This document shows positions 1 through 5,250 of a DNA stretch of 5,250 nt, piece by piece. Under the pieces are notes generated by a model. It was given only the letters and a program-made list of their open reading frames with translations, did not search any database and was not told the DNA's origin. Position 1 is the stretch's first letter, and each line of letters begins with the position of its first letter. Source of the DNA: an uncultured Clostridia bacterium. Its GTDB lineage: Bacteria; Bacillota; Clostridia; Lachnospirales; Lachnospiraceae. The translations under genes were made by a program, and so were the position numbers. The stretch is taken from assembly GCA_947304065.1 (NCBI GenBank), contig CAMZAI010000177.1, positions 1 through 5,250 of the forward strand. The letters run 5' to 3'.

Positions 1-28
1 CGTCCATAATAGTGTATGATCCTCCGTT

Positions 29-2107
29 TTATCTCTTCCTGAGCCTGCTGATGCAGGTCGAAAGGTTCTCTGCTATGTCACCGGCAGTAATGCAGTCCTC
101 GCAGCTCTTCGCCGCAGCCTCGTCGCCCGCCGCCGCATGGATATACACGCCGCTGCGCGCAGCCTCGTAAGGCTCGAGTCCCGCTGCCATCAGGCCCGCG
201 ATCAGGCCCGCGAGAACGTCTCCCGAGCCGGCTGTCGCCATGCCCGGATTGCCGTTGGTATTGTAGTGCAGGTGTCCTTCGGACGCGATAACGGTGCGTG
301 CGTCCTTACAGACATATGTTAATATATTATTATAAGTGTATTCATAGGCGGTGTCAAATATGGAGTCCTTTAATCCGGCGGCGTCGAGGCCTGTAAGTCT
401 GCCCAGTTCACCGATATGCGGAGTGAGAACAGCGGGTGCAGAAAACCGTTCCGCTATCGCCGCAGCCCTGTCTTTCCCGTCGACTTTCTCCACACTCTGC
501 GCAATGATGTTCAGCGCGTCGGCGTCCACAACGGCCTTCTTTCCGGCCGCGAGCACCTTCTTTAACACTTCCTTCGCCGCATCGGAAGTTCCGATTCCCG
601 GTCCGATAAGAACCGTATCCGCCCATGTGAGCCCGTCGTCAAGTACCTTCGCGTCATACCCGTCATCGGTAAAGAGCAGGCCCGTCATCGCCTCGGGCTG
701 CATCTGATTAAGCAGTCTTACCGTATCCTCGCAGGTCAGTACTTTCACCATGCCGCAGCCCGCCATGAACGCGGAATGCGCGGTCAGATACCCCGCTCCG
801 GCACAGCCGCGGTTCGCGGCTATCACGAGAAGCTTTCCGTAACTGCCTTTATTGCTCCATGTATAGCGCTCGGGGAGTCTCACTTCCTCCTCCGAGGAAA
901 AATGAGTCACGATGCCCTCATACTTTTCTTTCTGGATAAAGAATGCCTCGTCGCAGGCTATATCATAATCTTCCTTTGACGCCTCCTGCCTGTCGAGCAG
1001 CTTATGCATCCTCTGTTTGTCGATGTACATCGCCAGATCGATCTTTCGAAGGAACTCATCCTCCGTATCATCCTTCTCGAGCTTCGCATGTCCCATCGAG
1101 AATGAAATGTCATAGGGCTCCGTCTTCACCGCCCTGAATCTGTCGGCCTCCTCGCGGATCCTTCTCTCGGTCTCGATAACGTCTTCCTCGGAATCCGTCT
1201 CGAGCATGATCACATACTCGTCGCCCGCATATCTGAACACGGCTCCCTTGACAAACATAGCGCTGTTCATGATCTTCGCGGCGTCGTTCAACGCACGGTC
1301 TCCCGCAGAATGTCCGTACGCGTCGTTGATCCTCTTGAAATAGTTCAGGTCGAGCATTATCCCGTAATACTTCGAGCCGCGCGCCGCCGTGAGCGTATGC
1401 TCGAGATAAAGCCTGTTGTAGAGACCGGTCAGCGGGTCGATGAACGACTTCTGATTCTGCAGGCTGAGGTGCAGCGCCGTAAGACCGATCGCAGCCGCGG
1501 GCCATGCAGTCGATATTCCGTAAAACAGTCCCTGTATAAAGCTGCCGAGAGCGACGGGGATCATAAACATCCATACGGGGAAGAAGGCAACTCTGCCGTG
1601 CCTGAACAGATAGTTATAGTAAATATAGATACTGAAGCCTGCCGCAAAGAATACCATTATGTACATCGTCCAGCACCAGTCGAGGCGTTCGAATACATAG
1701 TCGGAATTAACGCGGAACAGGAAAGGTTTGAACAGATTGATGATAAGAGCGACCGCGCAGACAGCAGGGAGCAGACCGTACAGCGGAAGTCTCTTCTTCA
1801 GGCGCTCCCGGTCCCTGTAAAGCTTCAGGTCCACGAACAGCGTCCATAAGAAGCCGCCTGCGATATTCGCCGCGTAGAGATAGGTACTTCCGTACAGATT
1901 GATGAAATAAGTCAGCCTGTTCTGCTTTCCGTCGAGATAAAAGCCGAGAGTCTCGATGACCGACGCCGCCATGACCATAAATACAAGAGCCAGAAAGATC
2001 TTATCTTCAAGCCGCCTGCGCTGTTTTGTACGGATATTGCTGATGAGCAGACACAAAAGAAGTGATACTCCGAATATATTCGGGATAAGTATTGCGCTGA
2101 ATGTCAT
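29..2107 (-). CDS. Membrane GGDEF diguanylate cyclase fused to NAD(P)H-hydrate dehydratase (7TM-GGDEF-NnrD)
   Basis: This 692-residue protein has three modules. Residues 1-216 contain about seven hydrophobic helices (near 4-24, 36-58, 70-95, 107-130, 145-167, 173-192, 196-216), which should put the C-terminus in the cytoplasm. Residues 219-371 are a GGDEF domain that would make cyclic di-GMP from two GTP. It begins DPLTGLYNR (224-232) and has metal ligand D253, guanine contacts N261 and D270, the active loop RYAGDEY (292-298), and AMYIDK (359-364). No RxxD inhibitory site precedes the loop. Residues 409-692 are a complete ribokinase-fold NnrD, which dehydrates S-NAD(P)HX back to NAD(P)H with ADP or ATP. 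Its motifs are NKGSYGK (419-425), GPGIG (502-506), DADALN (528-533), LTPHIGELGRL (561-571) and NPGMATAGSGDVLAG (620-634), with catalytic Asp D630. The ATG at 2107 is chosen because GGAGGA lies 3 nt upstream. A GTG at 2140 would add an Arg-rich tail before helix 1. No epimerase (NnrE) half is present. Domain calls are firm; cyclase activity is inferred. Confidence 0.93.
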   Translation of the reverse strand: MTFSAILIPNIFGVSLLLCLLISNIRTKQRRRLEDKIFLALVFMVMAASVIETLGFYLDGKQNRLTYFINLYGSTYLYAANIAGGFLWTLFVDLKLYRDRERLKKRLPLYGLLPAVCAVALIINLFKPFLFRVNSDYVFERLDWCWTMYIMVFFAAGFSIYIYYNYLFRHGRVAFFPVWMFMIPVALGSFIQGLFYGISTAWPAAAIGLTALHLSLQNQKSFIDPLTGLYNRLYLEHTLTAARGSKYYGIMLDLNYFKRINDAYGHSAGDRALNDAAKIMNSAMFVKGAVFRYAGDEYVIMLETDSEEDVIETERRIREEADRFRAVKTEPYDISFSMGHAKLEKDDTEDEFLRKIDLAMYIDKQRMHKLLDRQEASKEDYDIACDEAFFIQKEKYEGIVTHFSSEEEVRLPERYTWSNKGSYGKLLVIAANRGCAGAGYLTAHSAFMAGCGMVKVLTCEDTVRLLNQMQPEAMTGLLFTDDGYDAKVLDDGLTWADTVLIGPGIGTSDAAKEVLKKVLAAGKKAVVDADALNIIAQSVEKVDGKDRAAAIAERFSAPAVLTPHIGELGRLTGLDAAGLKDSIFDTAYEYTYNNILTYVCKDARTVIASEGHLHYNTNGNPGMATAGSGDVLAGLIAGLMAAGLEPYEAARSGVYIHAAAGDEAAAKSCEDCITAGDIAENLSTCISRLRKR
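881..893 (-). promoter_or_regulatory. Candidate internal ribosome binding site and GTG start at the GGDEF/NnrD junction
   Basis: On the minus strand GGAGGAGG (886-893) is followed after AA by an in-frame GTG (881-883), codon 409 of the fusion. Translation from here would give a 284-residue protein starting MRLPERYTWSNKGSYGK, about the length of stand-alone bacterial NnrD enzymes and starting just before the first conserved NnrD motif. A less convincing in-frame GTG lies at 908-910. The Shine-Dalgarno match could be incidental, because the codons encode Ser-Glu-Glu-Glu and GAG/GAA runs mimic this signal. The position at the domain boundary is what makes it worth recording. Confidence 0.4.
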
Positions 2108-2110
2108 ATT

Positions 2111-2116
2111 TCCTCC
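2111..2116 (-). promoter_or_regulatory. Ribosome binding site of the GGDEF-NnrD gene
   Basis: GGAGGA on the minus strand, 3 nt before the ATG at 2105-2107 (4 nt if GGAGG is counted). It decides the start: the longer reading frame from the GTG at 2138-2140 has only an AGGGGG-like stretch about 2 nt upstream, too close for good initiation. That frame would also place Arg residues on the expected outer side of helix 1. Confidence 0.75.
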
Positions 2117-2117
2117 G

Positions 2118-2141
2118 CGTGCGCCCCTGTAACCGCGCACG
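2118..2141 (-). promoter_or_regulatory. GC-rich 7-bp hairpin in the leader, one base upstream of the Shine-Dalgarno
   Basis: The minus-strand RNA reads CGTGCGC (2141-2135), a 10-nt loop GGTTACAGGG, then GCGCACG (2124-2118), giving seven uninterrupted and mostly G-C pairs. The stem ends one base before the GGAGGA. It could affect ribosome access or mRNA stability. It has no T-tract, so it is not a terminator. The pairing is seen directly; the regulatory role is inferred. Confidence 0.45.
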
Positions 2142-2182
2142 TCCCCCTTTGAACGGATAATTGATCATTGATATATAGATAC

Positions 2183-2211
2183 ATTATATGACAATACGGC
2201 CCGCAATACAA
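2183..2211 (-). promoter_or_regulatory. Sigma-A type promoter for the GGDEF-NnrD gene
   Basis: The minus strand has TTGTAT (2211-2206) as -35, a 17-nt spacer, and a perfect TATAAT (2188-2183) as -10. The -35 matches the consensus at only three of six positions. Transcription should start near 2176, giving a leader of about 69 nt that contains the 2118-2141 hairpin. The -35 lies 24 bp from that of the divergent promoter. Confidence 0.6.
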
Positions 2212-2235
2212 TTATGATCGGGTTTTCGGTAACAA

Positions 2236-2264
2236 TTGCAACTATCTCCGTCTTTTGGTACAAT
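2236..2264 (+). promoter_or_regulatory. Sigma-A type promoter with extended -10 for the ABC-F/glycosyltransferase operon
   Basis: TTGCAA (2236-2241) as -35, a 17-nt spacer, and TACAAT (2259-2264) as -10, preceded by TG at 2257-2258 followed directly by the hexamer, close to the extended -10 arrangement. The predicted transcription start is near 2271, immediately before the Shine-Dalgarno. The leader would therefore be only about 13 nt, leaving no room for an attenuator or riboswitch. Confidence 0.65.
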
Positions 2265-2271
2265 ACCCCTC

Positions 2272-2276
2272 GGAGG
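2272..2276 (+). promoter_or_regulatory. Ribosome binding site of the ABC-F gene
   Basis: GGAGG, 7 nt before the ATG at 2284. It settles the start. The open frame extends upstream to a TTG at 2236, but that codon lies within the -35 element and has no Shine-Dalgarno, so the 16-residue extension is not real. Confidence 0.85.
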
Positions 2277-2283
2277 TTTTCCT

Positions 2284-4311
2284 ATGATCCTGTCATGTTC
2301 AAATATTTGTAAATCCTTCGGTACCGACGTGATACTCGACAATGTCAGCTTCCATGTGAACGAGCATGAGAAGGCCGCTATCGTCGGGATCAACGGTGCC
2401 GGTAAATCTACATTGCTAAAAATAATCGTCGGTGAGCTTTCCGCCGACTCGGGTTCCGTAGTGATAGCGAAGAGCACCACCGTCGGCTATCTTTCACAGC
2501 AGCAGGACCTCACTCCCGGCAATACGATCTGGGAAGAGGTGCTCTCGGTAAAAGCCGACATCCTCGCCACGGAGGAGAATATCCGCAGGCTCGAGCACCA
2601 TATGAAGGAAGTCGAAGGCGAGGAGCTCGAAGCGCTCTTAAAGCAATACACGCAGCTCACCCATCGCTTTGAAAATGAAAACGGCTACGCAGTAAAGTCC
2701 GAAGTCACCGGCGTCTTAAAGGGTCTCGGCTTTTCCGAGGATGATTTCGGAATGAAAGTCGAGACGCTCTCGGGCGGCCAGAAGACGCGCGTCGCTCTTT
2801 CCAAGCTGCTCCTTCGCACGCCCGACATCATAATGCTCGACGAGCCCACGAACCATCTCGATCTCGAATCGATACGCTGGCTCGAAGGCTTCTTAAGCTC
2901 ATACAAGGGTGCCGTGATCCTCGTGGCACATGACCGCTACTTCCTCGACAAGATCGTCACGAAGGTCGTGGAGATCGAGAACACCCACGCAGAGACCTTT
3001 ATGGGCAATTACTCGACCTATTCCGAAAAGAAGCAGGCCGAGCGCTACGCGCAGTACCGCGCGTACATGAACCAGCAGCGTGAGATAAAGCATCAGGAGA
3101 AGGTCATCGAGACTCTCCGCTCCTACAACCGCGAAAAATCTATAAAGCGCGCCGAGTCACGCGAGAAGATGCTGAACAAGATCGAGCGCGTCGACAAGCC
3201 AATTGAGCTGAACGACAAGATGAACATCATCCTCGAGCCGAACATCCAGAGCGGCAACGATGTCCTGACGGTAAAGCATCTTTCGAAGGGCTTTGACGGC
3301 GTAACGCTCTTTGACGATGTGAATTTCGAGGTAAAGCGCGGCGACCGCATAGCCATAATAGGCAATAACGGCACCGGCAAGACCACGATGCTCAAGATCA
3401 TCAACGGCATCCTTCCGCCCGATCACGGCGAATACAAGCCCGGCGCGAAGGTTTATATAGGCTACTACGACCAAGAGCACCACGTACTCGATCCCGCGAA
3501 GTCCATTTTCGACGAGATCCAGAGCACTTACCCCGATATAGACAATACGCGCGTGAGGAATCTGCTCGCAGCCTTCCTGTTTACGGGCGACGATGTGTTC
3601 AAACTGATCGGCGATCTTTCGGGCGGTGAAAAGGCCCGTGTTTCGCTCGCTAAGCTTATGCTCTCCGACGCGAATTTCCTGATCCTCGACGAGCCCACGA
3701 ACCATCTGGACATTGTATCGAAGGAGATACTCGAGCAGGCAGTGGCGTCCTACACGGGAACCGTGGTTTACGTATCCCACGACCGTTATTTCATCAACAA
3801 GACCGCGACCAGGGTATTCGAGCTCACGGACAAGCGTCTCGTGCAGTACGAGGGCAATTACGACTACTACCTGGACAAGCGCGACGCTGTAATGAACGCG
3901 GCGTACTCGACCGGCAGCGGACGCTCGGTGGTAAGCGGCGGCAATACTCCCGGCAAAGGTGCCGGCACCTCCGCTTCGGGCTTAAATACGGGTGCTTCCG
4001 GTAATGCCCCGTCTGCTTCATCCGCAGCAGCGGGCGGCAAGAACGACTGGGAGACACAGAAAAAGCTGGCTGCTGCCAGACGCAAGCTTGAAAATGATTT
4101 TTCCGCATGCGAGAAAGAGATAAACGCGCTCGAAGCGCGCAATACCGAGATCGATGCACTGTTCGAAGATCCGGATATTGCAACGAATTCGGTAAGACTC
4201 AGGGAGCTCACAGAAGAAAAGTCTGCCAACGAGGCCAAACTCGAAGAACTGATGCAGACATGGGAGGATTTGTATGAGAAGCTTAATGACGCTGGTAGTC
4301 CCGTGCTTTAA
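2284..4311 (+). CDS. ABC-F family ATPase, YdiF-like ribosome-associated translation factor
   Basis: This 675-residue soluble protein has two ATP-binding cassettes and no membrane segments, the mark of ABC-F proteins. These bind the ribosomal E site and use ATP to relieve stalled or mispositioned translation complexes. Cassette 1: Walker A GINGAGKST (35-43), signature LSGGQ (162-166), Walker B IIMLDEP (182-188) with catalytic E187, switch His H216. Cassette 2: Walker A GNNGTGKTT (360-368), signature LSGGE (445-449), Walker B FLILDEP (465-471) with E470, H499. The basic helical linker between them (about 245-310, with REKSIKRAESREKML at 283-297) is the part expected to reach toward P-site tRNA. 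Residues 541-586 form a low-complexity stretch in which 34 of 46 residues are Gly, Ser, Ala or Thr, followed by a C-terminal coiled coil (587-668). The short leader and ordinary-length linker favour a housekeeping role over antibiotic resistance, but this is inference. YdiF versus Uup-like assignment is by recall of motifs. Confidence 0.95.
   Translation: MILSCSNICKSFGTDVILDNVSFHVNEHEKAAIVGINGAGKSTLLKIIVGELSADSGSVVIAKSTTVGYLSQQQDLTPGNTIWEEVLSVKADILATEENIRRLEHHMKEVEGEELEALLKQYTQLTHRFENENGYAVKSEVTGVLKGLGFSEDDFGMKVETLSGGQKTRVALSKLLLRTPDIIMLDEPTNHLDLESIRWLEGFLSSYKGAVILVAHDRYFLDKIVTKVVEIENTHAETFMGNYSTYSEKKQAERYAQYRAYMNQQREIKHQEKVIETLRSYNREKSIKRAESREKMLNKIERVDKPIELNDKMNIILEPNIQSGNDVLTVKHLSKGFDGVTLFDDVNFEVKRGDRIAIIGNNGTGKTTMLKIINGILPPDHGEYKPGAKVYIGYYDQEHHVLDPAKSIFDEIQSTYPDIDNTRVRNLLAAFLFTGDDVFKLIGDLSGGEKARVSLAKLMLSDANFLILDEPTNHLDIVSKEILEQAVASYTGTVVYVSHDRYFINKTATRVFELTDKRLVQYEGNYDYYLDKRDAVMNAAYSTGSGRSVVSGGNTPGKGAGTSASGLNTGASGNAPSASSAAAGGKNDWETQKKLAAARRKLENDFSACEKEINALEARNTEIDALFEDPDIATNSVRLRELTEEKSANEAKLEELMQTWEDLYEKLNDAGSPVL
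4262..4267 (+). promoter_or_regulatory. Ribosome binding site of the glycosyltransferase gene, inside the ABC-F coding region
   Basis: GGGAGG, 6 nt before the ATG at 4274, embedded in ABC-F codons for Trp-Glu-Asp. Its spacing selects Met1 over the second in-frame ATG at 4286, which lacks a good Shine-Dalgarno. Being inside the upstream gene, it implies translational coupling. Confidence 0.8.
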
Positions 4312-5250
4312 CGAGGAAAAGGCTCTCCCGCTCTTTATGGAGGCTGTAAAGCCCGTGAGGGCCGCGCTCGCGGAAGGCAGGTACGTGACTCCCTCGGGAG
4401 AGGCGCTTGAATTCGAACCCTGCGACACCGAGATCGTATTTGCAGACGACGGTTCGACCGACTGCACCTTAAAGCTCCTCCGCAGCTTCCATGAAGCCGA
4501 TCCGAACGTGCGCTACGTCTCCTTCTCGAGGAACTTCGGCAAGGAAGCGGGCATTTACGCCGGTCTTAAAGAGGCAAAGGGCGATTACGTGGTCCTGCTC
4601 GACGCTGACCTTCAGCATCCTGTGGAGAGCATTCCCGTGATGTATAAGACGCTCACTTCCGAAACAGTCTCCTTCCCCGACAGTGAGAATTCGGTCCGCG
4701 GCCGCTACGATTCGGTCGCGATGTACAGGAACAAAAGAAAAAGCGACGGAAAGATCCGCGCTTTCTTCTCAAAGAGCTTCTTTAAACTGATCAACCGTCT
4801 CTCGGGCCTCAGCCTCGTGGACGGCGCAACCGACTTCCGGATCATGACTCGCCAGATGGTGGATTCCGTGCTCTCGATGAACGAGTACAACCGCTTTACG
4901 AAGGGCATATTCAACTGGGTAGGCTACAATACGAAATGGATGCCCTATGACGACGCCGAAAGATGCGCGGGGGATTCAAAATGGACCACTTCGGGGCTCA
5001 TTCGTTACGGATTCGAAGGCATCTTCGCTTTTTCCACGAAGCCGCTCACCATCGCCTTCGGGCTCGGCCTGCTGCTCTGCATCCTCGCCGTGCTCTATGC
5101 GGTCTACACCGTAATCAGCACTCTGGTCTTCGGCAATCCCGTCGACGGCTATCCTTCGCTGTTCACGATGATACTGCTCTTCGGCGGAATACAGCTGCTG
5201 TTCCTGGGTTTCCTCGGCCAGTATATGTCCCGCATGTACCTCGAGACCAA
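4274..5250 (+). CDS. Family 2 glycosyltransferase, DPM1/GtrB-like, membrane-anchored (3' end outside window)
   Basis: 325 complete codons are visible, with no stop before the window edge. The GT-A fold has VVPCFNEE (8-15), nucleotide-binding FADDGST (56-62), SRNFGKEAG (85-93), the metal-binding DAD (110-112) in LLDADLQHP (108-116), and the acceptor-side VDGATDFRIM (182-191) and NEYNRFTKGIFNWVGY (203-218). Two hydrophobic segments follow (about 258-285 and 295-318). This matches polyprenyl-phosphate sugar transferases, which move a sugar from a nucleotide donor to undecaprenyl phosphate on the inner face of the membrane for cell-envelope glycosylation. The exact sugar cannot be read. Compared with relatives as I recall them, there are extra residues near 30-50 and 128-145. 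The first 38 nt overlap the end of the ABC-F gene in the +1 frame, so the two are probably cotranscribed and translationally coupled. Confidence 0.92.
   Translation, partial: MRSLMTLVVPCFNEEKALPLFMEAVKPVRAALAEGRYVTPSGEALEFEPCDTEIVFADDGSTDCTLKLLRSFHEADPNVRYVSFSRNFGKEAGIYAGLKEAKGDYVVLLDADLQHPVESIPVMYKTLTSETVSFPDSENSVRGRYDSVAMYRNKRKSDGKIRAFFSKSFFKLINRLSGLSLVDGATDFRIMTRQMVDSVLSMNEYNRFTKGIFNWVGYNTKWMPYDDAERCAGDSKWTTSGLIRYGFEGIFAFSTKPLTIAFGLGLLLCILAVLYAVYTVISTLVFGNPVDGYPSLFTMILLFGGIQLLFLGFLGQYMSRMYLET

Noticed and set aside
1..28. Possible start of another minus-strand gene: GGAGG (21-25) and an ATG at 5-7 after the NnrD stop
   Set aside because: Only seven bases of coding sequence would be visible and the spacing of 13 nt is too long, so a gene cannot be supported. 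No terminator hairpin is seen here either.
1110..1574. 154-codon minus-strand frame within the GGDEF coding region
   Set aside because: Out-of-frame shadow rich in Arg, Gly and Asp, fully covered by the real GGDEF frame with intact motifs.
1310..1849. 179-codon plus-strand open frame opposite the membrane/GGDEF region
   Set aside because: Antisense shadow of the real gene: no Shine-Dalgarno, no recognisable domain, and low-complexity basic/acidic composition caused by the GC-biased codons of the other strand.
2160..2172. Direct repeat ATTGAT at 2160-2165 and 2167-2172 overlapping the palindrome TGATCA
   Set aside because: Very short and in AT-rich leader DNA; no symmetry extends beyond six bases, so it cannot be called an operator.
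2108..2176. Cyclic-di-GMP riboswitch in the leader of the GGDEF gene
   Set aside because: The leader is too short and lacks the conserved GEMM-type core; only a simple hairpin is present.
2836..3707. Identical 23-nt stretch at 2836-2858 and 3685-3707
   Set aside because: It encodes the Walker B/D-loop LDEPTNHL in both cassettes. Shared ancestry of the two domains plus uniform codon preference explains it, so it is not a mobile or regulatory repeat.
3157..3780. 207-codon minus-strand frame opposite the second ABC cassette
   Set aside because: Antisense shadow: the plus-strand frame carries all ABC-F motifs, and this one has no domain or ribosome binding site.
4018..4467. 149-codon minus-strand frame spanning the ABC-F/glycosyltransferase junction
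   Set aside because: Opposes two well-supported genes and shows no motif or initiation signal.

Overview
The window reads as ordinary chromosomal DNA from a Gram-positive anaerobe of the Clostridia, most likely a Lachnospiraceae-type member. This rests on strong GGAGG ribosome binding sites before every gene, a 7TM-GGDEF protein with the AMYxDK-type C-terminal motif common in that group, a YdiF-type ABC-F ATPase and a Firmicutes-style DPM1/GtrB-like glycosyltransferase. Codon use favours C/G at third positions (CTC, CGC, TCG, AAG, GAG) across all three genes, so nothing looks recently acquired. The taxonomic call is inference, made without a database.

Layout: (1) 29-2107, minus strand, one long gene. 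It encodes a seven-helix membrane domain, a GGDEF diguanylate cyclase domain and a complete C-terminal NAD(P)H-hydrate dehydratase (NnrD/YjeF C-terminal) domain in a single uninterrupted frame. (2) 2108-2283, a divergent intergenic region with two back-to-back sigma-A type promoters and a GC-rich hairpin next to the ribosome binding site of the minus-strand gene. (3) 2284-4311, plus strand, a 675-residue twin-ATPase ABC-F translation factor with a long Gly/Ser/Ala linker and a C-terminal coiled coil. (4) 4274-5250, plus strand, a family 2 glycosyltransferase that starts inside the end of the ABC-F gene (38-nt overlap) and runs off the window.

The most unusual feature is gene 1. NnrD is normally a stand-alone enzyme or the C-terminal half of a bifunctional NnrE-NnrD protein. 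Here the epimerase half is absent and a membrane-bound cyclic-di-GMP synthase module occupies the N-terminal side. A strong Shine-Dalgarno sequence followed by an in-frame GTG lies exactly where a stand-alone NnrD would begin, so the locus may make both a fused and a free dehydratase, or may preserve the boundary of two ancestral genes. The ABC-F and glycosyltransferase genes look like a translationally coupled operon from a promoter with an extremely short leader. No RNA genes, CRISPR arrays, mobile elements or convincing terminators are visible.
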